From: Symsagittifera roscoffensis
Taxonomy: Eukaryota > Xenacoelomorpha > Acoela > Convolutidae
DNA: 64,000 bases
NCBI RefSeq assembly: GCF_963678635.1
Contig: NC_087066.1
Coordinates: 24,937,881 to 25,001,880, forward strand
Direction of reading: 5' to 3'
Under the pieces are notes generated by a model. That model searched no databases and was not told the DNA's origin. It saw nothing but the letters and a program-made list of their open reading frames with translations. Below, piece after piece: positions 41,801-56,800 of this stretch (the first letter of the stretch is position 1; each line of letters starts with the position of its first letter). A program made the position numbers and the translations under genes.

Positions 41801-44800
41801 ATGATGATGATATCTACCCCTTCTTAATAGATGCACCCGATAATAGAGGACAGCATGATCTTTGCAAGAATTTTCTCTTAAATTTGTTTGAACCCGGAAT
41901 TAGCCCATGTAAAACAGAGTTCCCAGATGTAATAATAAAAAGACAGATTATTGATCACTATCTGAAAGATATATGTAACTTAACACAAAAATACGGAATC
42001 TACACCATAGAATTCAGCTCACCAAACCCGAATCACCGCAAATATGTAATTCAAACAGACGATCTTGATTTAGAATTTTCAAAAGTATTCTCAGAATATA
42101 TAAAAAGCATACAATATCATAACTCACAAAGAGCAAACTCCATTTTTACTAATGAAGTTTTTGCAATAATATATAGTTATATTTCAATATTAGAAAACGA
42201 AAACCCAATCCCGCATATCTCACCGAATGAGACATCCAAACATATAAAGGTACGACATGAAATCACACTATTCTCATCTTTTCTAAATATAATTAAAGCA
42301 AATTTCACTAAAGATGATGTTTAACAACATACAAAACATGACTTACAAAAAATTTTGGCATGGTTTATAATAGATTATTTCACACATAATATAGATTTAA
42401 TTTCACAAGCAAGAAAAAATTTCAGACCCCAAAGTTCAAACGATGATACCGCCATCACAGAACAATCACACTATGTTTGGGACCCCGAATGGTGTCATTA
42501 TGCATCCATAAATATCCCACAATCAATCTCAAGTCAGGCAATAAGTACAATATCTTATGCACGAGATTATGCTACACTACAATACAATTTTACCCGATAC
42601 ACCGAAATAATAGTTTAAATTCGACTGTGATACACAATGAAAACCTAAATGGAACTAGAAACCTCACTCAACAAGATTTTCAAACACCATCACACTTCAC
42701 AAATGAAGAAATCGTCCAAACAACAACAACTACACAACAAAGTATTTCACCGATACGTCCAAATTTAACAACACCAAGACACACAAACACTTCACTAGCA
42801 CAGGTAACCTTACAATCAACCGTTAAACCTTCGGTTGCTCCAAAATATCCACAAATGGATTATCAAACATATAGACCCATAACAATACCGTCAAAAACAC
42901 GCAGAACATTCAAAAGAAACACTTTTGCGGAACACAATTATAATTACACACATTCATCAAAAACAAACTATCCCCCACGAAAAAATAATAATAATCAGAT
43001 AAGATCTCAATATTGGGATAATCCAATGACAACAACCAACTCAGTAAATTTTCAAACTAATTTACATCCTCCACAGGATCGTTGTGAAAATTATCCATTC
43101 TTTCAACAGAATAAAAATAAAAAACAAGCATCTCATCAAACGGATTATCTATCCTCTGATGATGATTATTTACAAACAGATATATTTGCACCATACACTC
43201 AAGAATATCGTGGACAAAGAATACAGAAACCATATACAAATCATAGAATTTTTTCTCCACACCCAATAGATACACAAAATCAACAACCAATACAAATGCA
43301 AAACCCAATTAATACACAATCTTTTCAACCAATTCAGCCACAAAACCCAATGATCACACACTCGTATCAACCAACACAAATGCAAAATGAAATACCGCTC
43401 CCATATTACCTTCAACAACACGAAATAACAAATAATCAACTTTCAAATTTTTCACAAATGCCAAATGCCGCAGAATCATTACAAATGACAATGAATCCAT
43501 ACCTTATGGGTGGATCATCAATAACATCAAACAAACCTTTAATGGTATTCACAGGAACAGACCCTGAATATTCTGTAGAAGATTATTTAAATGCAGTAAC
43601 AGCAAATTTGATTTTAAATATAGGACCTGAACCAATTAATACGCCACTACATCAAAATTGGATACATCGACGCACAGATTTGATACAGACAACCTTAGAC
43701 GGCGCAGCCCAAAAATGGTTTTCAGTATTGCCTATAGAAATAAAATCAAATTGGAAAAGATTCACACAAGAATTTTCAAAAATGTTTGACTCCGAGAGAA
43801 ATAAACAACAACAAAGAGTTTTATGTAATGAAATTCGCAGATTACCAAATGAAACCATCAAACAATTAGCAGTACGTATCGAAACACTAGTTCGAAAAGC
43901 ATATTCATTATATACACACGACTATAAAAACACAAAAATGACAGAAATCTGAATGATGACCTTAACACCTCAATTAAGGAAAATAGCAATAAAAAAGAGA
44001 GCATCCCATCCCTCCTCAATTCGAGAGCCCGATTTAGATTTTCGAAAACTAGTAGACAAACTAGAGCAAGCGGAAATCACAATGAAACTTGAAGAAACAG
44101 AAAATCTGAAATTACAATATGTTAACCGAATCGAAACAAATACCACAAATATCAACCATATACAGGATTCAGATACAGACCTCGTTGAAAAAATCACTGA
44201 AATACTCAATATTTATGAAAAACACCCAAACTTTAAAGGCAAACCGTCTTTTAAAAAATGGTGTAATTATTGCCGACGATACGGACATAGTATCTCTGAA
44301 TGTAGACAAAAACAACAAGATAACCAGAACAAACCTCAAAAACATAGAGAACCAAACAAATCATTCTATCAATATATGAAGAAAGATCAAAATTTACCAA
44401 ACAAAAACATATACAGTAACAACAGTTCAGGAAAACCACTTCCGAACAACACCAGTTACTCAAGGAACCAATCACCATATAACTCAAGTTATAGAGGAAG
44501 ATCACCAGAACGAAGAAATACACAGAATTATTCACAAAATAATTATAATCAATCAAATAGTCGAAATAACTATTCAAGATCAAATTCCAATGCAACACAA
44601 TTTGTTTCTAGATCCAGTTCCCAATCAAACCCAAGGAATAAACACTATTCCAATAATCAATCACGAAACTCATCATATAATAGAAATAGAAACTACTCCA
44701 ATAATCGAAATAGAAGTTATTCAAACAACCGAAATCAGAATTACCCGAACAATCGATCAAGGAATAACTCATATAACAGATCAAACTATAACAGACCCAA

Positions 44801-47800
44801 CAATAATTATCAAAACAGATCACGAAATAATTCACAAAATCGACATTCAAGTTATAATAATCGTTATAGAAATTATTCCCAATCACCACACAGAAATAAT
44901 AACCATTATAATAATTCTAACAATCGCCACAGAAGTAGTACACCTAAACATCAAAGACATATTAATCAAGTACAATCAAATCCAGAAACAACATCAGACC
45001 CCCCAGGTATTGATGACACAGTAAATGACGAACTACAACTAAATCAAATAAACTGTGGATCATCAGATTCAGAAAGTGAAATAGAAAACACTATCTCCAT
45101 CAATATGATAGCAGTCGAAAATGACTACGAACCTATTATATATGAACAACCTTTTTCATCCCATATATATGAAAATCAATTAGAACTCCTTCACAATTAT
45201 TATATTGAACCCATCCATACTACACAAACGGCACAAGAAACTAACGAAATCAACACTGTAAATAAATCCAATGAAAATGACAAAACAAAATGCTTGAATA
45301 CAAATCACATCTATCAAAATATACAAAAAGAACAACCCAAAGAAAAAATTTGGACAATACCATTTCTTTTAGAAAGTCCAAGAAACAAAAAATTTCAACC
45401 ACCAGATCTTGAAATTGATTTCTTAATTGATTCAGGAGCAGAATCAAACATAATAAACATTCCCACATGGAATGAGATGAAAACATTACACCCAAAACTA
45501 ACACCTCTTGAAACCTCCAGTAAACTAGCAACAGAACAAGGATCAACATTGGTAAACTATGGAAAAATTCAATTATTTCTTCTCCCCACAAGAACAATAG
45601 AGCAAAAAAAATTTTTAAATAAACCATTTAAACAAATATTTCATATCACTGATATTAAACACAATATCATTGGAATACCATTTATATCTAAATATATACC
45701 AACAATCAACATCTTGAATAGTAAAATACTAATCAAAGATAAATACACAAAAACAAAAGACACATCCCTAACATTTTTTCAAAGATTAAATAAACAACCA
45801 CCATTCTTTTCAAAATTTTATCCAATATATAACCAACAAAGAAAACACCTGAAACCACTATCAGGAAACATATATAATTTTTCAATAAAACAAGTTCACC
45901 AATATGATAAAAAACAAAATAAACAACAACTCTATATGTCAGACTTTGAATTCAAACCTATCCATAAATTTTTCAAAATCACAATTTCATCCATAAAATA
46001 TTTGAAAAACTCGAATTCAGATATTATATCGTTACATGTAAACAACAATACACCCTATCAAGTAACATTACCTTTAGGACTTTTAGGATATTGCGAAACC
46101 AACGCTACGATATCACCAGTACACGAAAAAGCATACCGCGTAAATAATATACTCCAATTATTAGATGTTTGTCAATCAACAATTCTTAATGAAGAATTAT
46201 CCATAAATAATATAATAAGTAATGAAAAAAGAAATACATATTATTTCACAAAAACCCCATATTTCAAACCTACATTCAACATAAATAACTATACAGAGGA
46301 TCAACAGAAATTCTTAACAATGTTTAATTTCCAACATTCACAAATAACGCAAGACGAATTTGATAAGTTAGCCAAACAGCTAATAAAATATTCATCAGTC
46401 TATGCAACATCCAAATTCGATGTTGGCAAAATCAGTTCATCACTACATCTCCCATTAAAACCTGACGCAGTTTTCAAAAAACAAAGAGCAAGCAAAGTAC
46501 CAATTCATTTACACGATAAAGTGAACAGATTACTCGATATTTTAGAACAATACAAAATTATATCACCAGTAAACAAAAAAGAACAACCAAAAGGTAACAC
46601 ATTTATCAACCCTGTTATCATCCTAGCAAAAGGAGAATCATTAAAGATAGTTCTAGACGCTAGATATCTTAATTCACTAATAGACGAATCAAAATGCAAT
46701 TGGCCCATTGAACCAATACAAGTTATTTTAACAAAAATAAACGGAAAATATTTTACAACCGCAGATATGAATAGTGCATATAATCAAATGCCACTAGATG
46801 AACAATCGCGACGCTTAACACAATTTGTTATCGGAAATCAGCAATATTAATTCAACCGCCTATTCTATGGAATATCCATAGGACCAGCAGCATTTTCAGC
46901 TTTCATGAGTAAAATTTTTAGACCACTAATACTAAAGAAAAACGCAATCACCTATCTAGACGATGTTTTTATGCATTCACAGACAAAAGAAGAAATGTTT
47001 AATGTTTTAGAACACTATCACAAAATACTTCAGAACGAAAATCTGAAGGCCGCCCCCGATAAATCACACTTCTTTTTAACACGAGTTAAATTCTTAGGAC
47101 ACAATATAGAAAGAAAAACAATCACTCCATTAAAATCACGCATTGATGCTATTCAGAAGCTCCAACCACCAACAAACAAAAAGAAAATCCAAGAATTCCT
47201 TGGAATGTTAAATTTTTTAAGCAAATACGTTTATAAAATGCAACTATACCTAAGACCATTCTATAATATACTTAGACAACAAAATAATTTTGAATGGAAC
47301 ACAGAACATCAAACACGATTTGAAGAAATTAAAAAACTCTTGACTGAACAAATTTCGAATACAATTCCAGACCCAAATCAACCATTCTATGCAATGTGCG
47401 ATGCTTCGAATTTTGGCATCGGCGCAGCATTATTACAATCACACAATGGCACAAACAAAATGAATCTTATATCAGCAAATTCTCGATTATTCACTCAAGC
47501 AGAGCTACGACTCTCAACTCTAATGAGAGAATGTACAGCCATAATATATACACTAACAGAGTATGAATTTCTGATACTTGGATCAAAACATCCAACAGTT
47601 CTATTCACAGATCACAAACCAATAATTTTTCTCTTTACACAAAAATCTAATCCAAATCACCGAGTTTATAGATTTCAATTAAATCTAATGAAATTCCCAA
47701 ACTTACATATAGTTTGGACAGCAGGAAAAAATCTTGCATTACCAGACACTTTAAGTCAAAATACACCACCTGAATTACTTACACGTAAGACTACAGTTGA

Positions 47801-50800
47801 AATACCCAAAAATATAAAATTTTACCTTGCGGAAAACGAAACATCAGCCCGACTAGAATGCAAATATGCAGTAAAAACTGACGTTGAACAATCACAAATA
47901 AATACTTTACAACACTTCCCACTTTATTTAGATTGCCAAAATAACCACTACGAAGTTGATCTACTTGGAACATCAACTTTTAAACCAATTCCATATTCAC
48001 AATGGATAAAAAATAATACCCAACAAAAAAGAGTAAAACAACATCCGCATAAAAAAGACCTTTTTCCGTTAATTGAAAAAGAAAATCTAACTGATAAAAT
48101 AAATTTATCAGGACCGCAAACAAACGACTCAAAATACACAATAAATCAAGTTTTTGACCTTCATGACCCACTTGATACAATTCCTTTATCTAAATTAGAA
48201 ATAGAAAACATTTTTCTCCCCCCCAACAGATAAAATTACAGTTAACACTTTGAAACAGTATCAAAACCTTGACCCAATAATTAGACAACTAAAATCATGG
48301 CACAAATATAAAACTAAACCCGTAAAGGCAGATACAACAATATTAGGAAATAAAACACTCCTCCGATATTTTCGAAAATTTAATAATACAACAATTAATG
48401 AAAACACAGACCTCCTAGAATACAAATTAAATGAATCTACAGTTCCCTGTCTCCCTTTAAGTATGATTCTCATAGCTTTTAATATCTCACATACACAAAA
48501 CATTAAAGGACACTCTGGATCAGAGAAAACATATTCAAATTTCATACAAAACTTTTATTTTCCAAATGCACCAATTTGGATAAAAGTACTATGCAATGAT
48601 TGTATAGTATGTCAGCTAAAAAAACCTTATCCAAATCAAAAACAAATAGCACAAAAACAAGATTTTAAAGGACAAAGTTTGTACTTTAACCACCGTATTT
48701 CATTTGATACAAAAGGACCAATTTCACCATCATCCGAAGGAAACTCCTACATTATGGTAATTGTTGACGCATTTACACATTATGTAGCACTTAACCCAGT
48801 ACCACATTGTAACGCTTATTACGCTTACACAACACTTCATGAACACTGGATAGCCAAATTCGGACTACCAGAAATTTTAGTCACAGACAACGGTACGGAA
48901 TTCATAAATAATGAAATCATCACACTATGTCATTTATATAACATCAAACACAAACCACGTACATCTCACGCACCTTGGACAAACGGCTTAGTCGAAGGTA
49001 TGAACCGTTCACTACAAGAATATCTTAGATGTATCATCAATGGAAATGATACAAAATACACCGAATGGTCAGCAGATGTAAAAATATTCCCCTTAGCATA
49101 TAATTCACAAATCACGACAACTCCAGGAATGTCACCATATGAAATGGTTTTTAATCAAAAGCCACGCAAACCAATTATGTTTACAGCAAACTCTCATAAA
49201 AATGCACAAAGTCATTGTCAACCGAATAAAGACTCAATTTGTTATAACCTACCTTTACACACACACGATGAAGATCATTTTCATCACCCACAAATTCTTA
49301 AATTAGCCTCCGGTACCCACACCGAATGGATTTTAAACAGAGATAAAAAACACAATGAAATTTACCAAAAAGTAACAAAAAAGTTGTTACGAAGGCAAAA
49401 CATTAATGAACAAATAAATTCACGCTTTACACCAGCCTCCGATTTAAAAATTGGAACATTTGTTTTAATACCCAATTTTAACACTCAAAAATGAATTTCT
49501 AAAAAATTACAACATCTTCGTAAAGGACCATACCAAATAATTGCCAAACCCACTGATGTCACATATAAAATCACCGACTCAGACAAAAAAGAAATTGTTC
49601 AACATCGAAACAATTTATTACCTTATTATCCAAAAGAATACGCACTACGCGAACTAACTCAATTATATTCTTTCACAGGTTTAAAAATTATCCAAAATAA
49701 CCCACATACGGAGAATGAAACAAAGGAACAACACGACATTCATCTCGAAAACCAAAATAAAAAATCCACTACAACGAAAAACAATACAAAAAAGCTAGAT
49801 CAAAATATACCTCAAAAAGAAAGAAAAAATAGAAAATTGACAGAAAAAATAATACACCAAGAACAAATCGACAAATCAGAACATAGAGAGTCATCACGAC
49901 TTAGAAACCAACCACGTAAAAACTATAAAACATTCATCCCACAATCTAAAATATTAAAGAAAGTCGAATTTCAAAAGCAGCTTTAATTTTATATTTTATA
50001 ATCTTTGCACCTCTTAAATAGTTTGAACTTTCTTTTTTCAAAATAGCATGCTGACAAACACGCAGCGACTCTAGTTCAAAATTAGCCAATAGGATTTATC
50101 CAATCCGTCACCTTCTCTAACTCTAACACAGATCAACTAGACGAACGATATTACACTCCAGGCATATCTATAACTATAACTTTGCGACCTCCAGGTCAAA
50201 AATAAGCAAACCACTCCAACTTGACAACTAACATAAATATCACCATAATATCATAACCCTCCCTTATCTAATAACCCAAAAATCAACAATATTTCCCCAA
50301 CTCAGACCTCAAATACCCCCCAAAACAAATATGTTAAATTAGCCTAAAGTTAAAGAACGACCATTTTAATTAGCCTAAAGTATAAAAATCTCAAAAATAC
50401 CCCAGATCATTTGACAAATGAAAAAAAAGACAAAGAAGACCTCCCGATCACCATAAAAATTGCCCCCAACAATTTTTCACAAAACTCAACCCACTTGTCA
50501 AAAAACCAATAAATAATTCGACCACACTTGAAAATTGCCTCAAACACCAAAAAATATTCGATCGAGAAGCCATTTTTTAAATGCTCTTCTCTCGACCAGT
50601 CAACATAATTCTTAACATTCTCATAAACTTTTTAACGATATTTAAACTTTTAATAATATTTCTTTTTGATACCTTTGAATCTTTTGTAATAATCTTAATC
50701 ATTTTTTGCAATATTTTTTTAATTTTCTATTCCCTATTTGAACTATACCTCCAATTTTTGAAAGCTATTGACTATATCCACAGGTACGATTCACAAAACT

Positions 50801-53800
50801 TATCTAAATGATACGAACCATTTTTAGTAGAACAGATATTTTTTTACTATTTGTAATTTTTATAACATTTCTATCATCCCTCATCTTGACAATATGCAAA
50901 TGTATAAAGAAAGCAATCATCACATTCGCCCTAGCAACAATCCTCCTAATTCTTTTTCTAGAAGAATACTATAATAAACATAAATTTTTCCACTAAAAGA
51001 AAAAATAAAAAATCATCAAAAATTGCTAACCAACAATCAAACAGTCAGTCTTCACCGACAACATCCCAAAATAACCCAACACCATCTTCAACTACCCAAA
51101 ACCCCCAAACATCTGCACGAATTTCCTTTCAAGATAACCCATATACCTTTGAAGAACGACACGCACATTCATCTGAACCACTAGAACCAGTTCAACGACA
51201 AGCACCTTTAAGTGAACCAACATATAACTTATACCCAACACTACCACAAGAATTAAGTAGAATACGAAATCTTAGTCAAAATCAAAATACAGTCGAAATA
51301 AATAGACAAATTATACATCCTCGACGAAACAGAAATTTTCAAACCCCCCGAGTCCATTTTGATATACCTCAAACCCCATCACAAACTACTCCAGAAAACC
51401 CCATTGGTATATTACCAGAAACCCCTACGCTTCTTTCACAACGTAGCACCTCAAGCCTACCCTCAGATTACTTAGGTTCAACACCAACATCTGAACAAAT
51501 ACGTGAAAATCCCTTTAACCCCCCAAACCAAACATCACGACTACCATATTGGACAACACAATCATTCACACAAGGTGAACCAAATTTAATCAATGATCCA
51601 ATAGATATTTCTACGGATACAACAACATCCTCATCACTACCAGAAACATTATCACTACCATCAACACCATCTAGCCAGATTTCACCAACGCCTTTTAACT
51701 TAAATTTCCCAAATAACCTCGACGCTAGATATCGAGAACAATCATCAACAAATATTCCTTTAAGACTAGACTGGAATACATTCACAGCACCTCCACCATT
51801 ATTTGGACAACACCCAGAAAGTAACCGACTCCATAACTGGGCACTAAATAGACTACAATATAGACAAGACATCCACGAAGACATTCGTGATCATAACATC
51901 CAAATACTCCAACAAAATAGTCTACAATTAAAATTTGAAATAACAGTTAAACTAAACAACATTACTCAACATCCCTACCCATTAAACCCGCCAAATATAA
52001 CAGCTCAATCACTACCACCACCATTTATAACAACTGAAGTAATATACAAATACGACAGATATACCAAAAAGACAATTGGTTACATCACATTTTATAACCC
52101 ATACTCAGGATTATCATACACATGTATATTCTAAAAATATTAATTTTTCTTCAACTCTTTTTTCTAATAATCTCCAATCAGAACATAAACCCTTCCCCCC
52201 ACAGGACCCCAAGATTTATTAGTAACACATTAGGATTGTGAAGAAAATGAACAAAAAACACTACACAAATATGCAATAAATCAAGTATCACAATGCGAAA
52301 CAGAACCACAAGCTATAGAAACTACAAATGTAATAGCGACACTCTATTCAAAAGCCCGAGCAACAACAGTCATAGGATATAAATTCACAGCAACATTTTC
52401 TGAAAAGAAAGTACATTGTTCACAAGTCTCAAATGGAAATAAAAACCGACTTGACCACGAATCATTCTACCAGAGTAATATCGAACGACTATTGCATCTC
52501 AGTCCCGAAGATTGTAAAAACGAGTTACTAAGACTAAATATCACAAGAAATAAAAACACAGATAGAAAATTAGTAGATTTCCAAGTTTTTGCAGATTCTG
52601 TACATCAAGCAGAACTTGAAAGATATCAAGGACATATAAAATTAGATGAAAAATACCCATACAACGGCGCACACGGAAGATTAACTTATGACATACACGA
52701 TAAACACTGGATACCACACATTGGTATAAATAACCCATCAAACTGCAAAGCAGACACAAAAAATAAAGGATATCAAGAAATAATGTTTTTCGATTGGAAA
52801 ATACAACTCACACGCGATTTATCTGACAACACCATGATCTATCAAGGAATTAGATTACCTTGTAAAAACGATCAAGGCTATTGTGACACTACAACACGAA
52901 CACAAGCAACAATTGTTTGGTTCCCCGAAGACACATGTACAACATTTCAAGTAGCAAAAATACACGCTCGTATGATAAAATTTCACGAGAAATATTTTAT
53001 ACAATCAACTCCATATGAACAAGTCCATCCATCACGAAAACAAAGTTCTAATTTTAGAAATATACACAATATAGAAAATAAATTGACACGTTTTCAAATA
53101 TATCAAGAAACAGAACTTGCATGTAAATACAGAAATCCACTTCACAGAACACAATATTCCGAGATATTAGTTGAATACGAAAAAGGATTCGACATGACCA
53201 CTGGAAAAGTAAAAATCGACCCATACGCCACAAGTCACCCTATAAACGAAGGAACATGATATATACCAGTTGATTTTCAAAAAAGTAAAAGTCAACCTGG
53301 TGGACATCTAAAACCCCATGACACTAGAAGTACACGTTTACAAGAACTATCACTAATGAATAGTACATATTTCGGTAATATCCACTATGATATTCACCTA
53401 GATATGAAATTAGACTACACAATTAGCCGAATTTTTCAAGAAATGTCACTCTCTGAATTAGAAACACTTCACCAACTATGCGAATTAGAAAGGACACAAA
53501 TCCACAATCACTTGCACTAGCAGTATTAAAAATACCCTACGCAGGATATTTACTATCAGGAAATAGATCAAATTTTTTAGACTATGAAGGAAACATTTTA
53601 TGGTTTTATACCTGTACCAAAAAAGTATCACCACTATATGTTTTTGAAGATAAAAGATGCTATAAAAGAATCCCTATCTTTTATAAGATTAAAGTACTTT
53701 TCGTTGACACACTTTCAAGACGAACCTATTTCTGGGATACCGCAGTCCCATGTGGATCAGAAAACAGCCACAATGTAGTACAACTAAACCCTGATGAAGA

Positions 53801-56800
53801 TAAATATTACCTTCTTACCCCATATCCCACATTAATGCAATCACTCAAAAAATTTTCACCTGAAAGCATTAGAGCTATTACTCGAAACCCAAATATTGAC
53901 CTACAGTCAATTGGAATTTATTCAAAATCCGATATCCAACATCACATTAGAACACAACAATTCCAAGAATTATTAACACAAACGGACACTATACAAAGAC
54001 AATCAGTTGACCAAAGTTTACGCAAACTTGCTGAAACCGCAGGATTTGCAGATATTTATACACAAGACTATAGCGGATATTTTAAAGACATTAATGACTA
54101 TATATATTTAAACGGTGAAAAATACCGACCACAAGATATATCACCTATAAATATTTTCAGCTTTGTTACACTCAAAAATGAAATTCTTGATTTTCTAGGA
54201 TGGCCCTATTATATCTTAGAAAAATTAACTATTTTATACGCAATGTTTAACTTTATAGGATTTCTTTTTTCACTTTTAAAAGGAATCTACAATACATGCG
54301 CTATACACACACAAGTAAATAGACAAGCAAGTGTAGCACGCATACTATTTGCAGGATTTTTTGGAATTTTTTCATCATCAATAAACAAAATTCTTTTAGA
54401 CGCACAAATAAAAGAATACAACACAAAAATAGCAACTAGACAGAACGCATATGACGAAGAACATAACAATGTAGAAATAACACCTACAGCACCACAGTTA
54501 CCACCCCTACCACATAACCATCCATTATCCCTAATCCCACGAAACTTTCGAAACTTAGCAATAACACATAATCCAAATTTTAGATCAACCATATCACAAA
54601 GCCCCATTCAACATATAATGACACATCAGTCACTAGATGAAAATACATATGAACAAATTATAGAACAACCCCATACCACTGCTTTTCAGTCTCAAAATAA
54701 TAATTTTTTTAGCCCACGATGAGCCGACAACTTGGATCCCTACACCGCTCAAATTCCCATCCAACCAACCTCAACACTCCAATTACAATAATTCCACTTT
54801 TTGCTTTCCCGCCACCCGATTTTCCAACCAATAATGTAACATCAGGCATGAATTCAGACACTAATTCACATATCTCAGTTTTATACTCCATTTCACAACT
54901 CAATAACCCAATTATTGAAACCCCTGATGAATTTGCAGACTCTGAACCATCTCCATCCACAAATTTTCAAACCAACCCCTCAGCTTTTTCAAAACCCCCT
55001 TTTCAACCAATCCCACCAAATAACCCACTCCCATCCATTTCTATACCCTCTTATGCTTCACAAGTCACCCCAACCTACTCTTCATTTCATTCAGACCGAT
55101 CATCCAATTCTCCAGATTCTCCCCAAATCTCCCAAGAATTAGATAATTTTATCACCCTACAACAACAACCCTTCCACTTTGAAAACCCCACTATAAATCA
55201 GATTTCATCCACAATAGAATCATCAAACCCACCTACCCCTACACCCTCTTCAGCTTATACCGCATCATTAGCACCATCATCCACATCCACCGAATCATCA
55301 AATAGCACTAATAGAGCTTATCGCACTTTCAAAAGAAAATTCCCAAACCATCCATTTCCAACAAAACCAGGAACAGCCCGTGAATATATTGATCATCCAA
55401 ATCACACTAACACGAAAGAATTTTTAGCAATCACCTTACCTTCATTCCCACAGTAAACTTTGAACACCCCTAACAATACTAACGACACACGAAGTTTTGT
55501 AGATGAACAAGTTTTAATGCCTACACTTCATTGGACATCATATTATCATTTTACTAACCCCCTTTGCCTACCTTTATCTATTACTCACATCGATATAGAG
55601 AGAAATCAAAATATGCTATATAGACTCACCACACCACTAACACATAGACAATTTACTTATATAGGATATAAAAAGTCACTAAAACATACACTGCACCCCG
55701 TGCTAACGAATACACACTAGAATATTACGATCACAACATCATCCGAGCTAACCAAGACCAATTTTTAGATGATGATCGTTTCGCTAACCCACAAATCACA
55801 GAAAAATTCTTCATAAAAACACCATATGTATTTACACTCAATATATTTGATCGCAAATTCGACCACATCATTTCTGAAGCACTAACCGACATGCAAGCTT
55901 ACGAAAGTTTTAAAGAAAAATTTCAATTATTTTCACTAACCTTCAATTTCCTTGCACCACAAGAACGCGATTTGCACTGCTCACACGACATCATGTTACG
56001 CACTAAACAAACCCACACATATACATATTATCGCTTCATACAAAATCACTTTGACCTACACACTCCATCAAGACAACCACACCACCGTTTTCAATTCATC
56101 AATTCCAAATACACCTCACCATTCTTTCTTAACTTCACATATTGCATTAAAGATACTAACCTTCATGGTATTCTTCGAAATTATGATCCCATAACCCAAA
56201 TGTATTTTTTTGTCCCATTACCAAGACCTTCAACGCAGAAGAATCCCGACCCTTTCTCATCCCACACGAATTTGTTCAACCTACAGAAATCCCAATTTTA
56301 GAATTCATCCACAACACTAAATTCAATCACAAATTATATAATCTAATCCAAAACACACCTTATGAGTTTGCAGTTGGCACTGAAGAACTAAAAACTATTA
56401 AAGCACTTCAATTGCTTTGGCCACTGCTTCAAACTAAAAACATCATTCGCATACTAGCAAAATTACTAACAAATTCCGACATAATCCACGACATCTTCCC
56501 CCACGGTTTTTCCCCGACGACTAACAGGTAAGTATAAATTATTATATTTTTCACTAATAAATTTAAAATAAATACTAACCATTTTTATCCATGTCTTATT
56601 TAAATTTTTAGCCTTCATCCCACGATCATCTGCAAAAAACACAAAAGAAAAATAAAAAATAGAAAACTTCTTCAAATTCCTCAAAACTCTATTAATATTT
56701 TGCACTAGATAAATTCAATAAAAATCATACCAATGTAGTAAATTAATTTATAAATTATTTCCCCAAAAGCAGTAATTCTAATAATGATGAAAATTTGTAA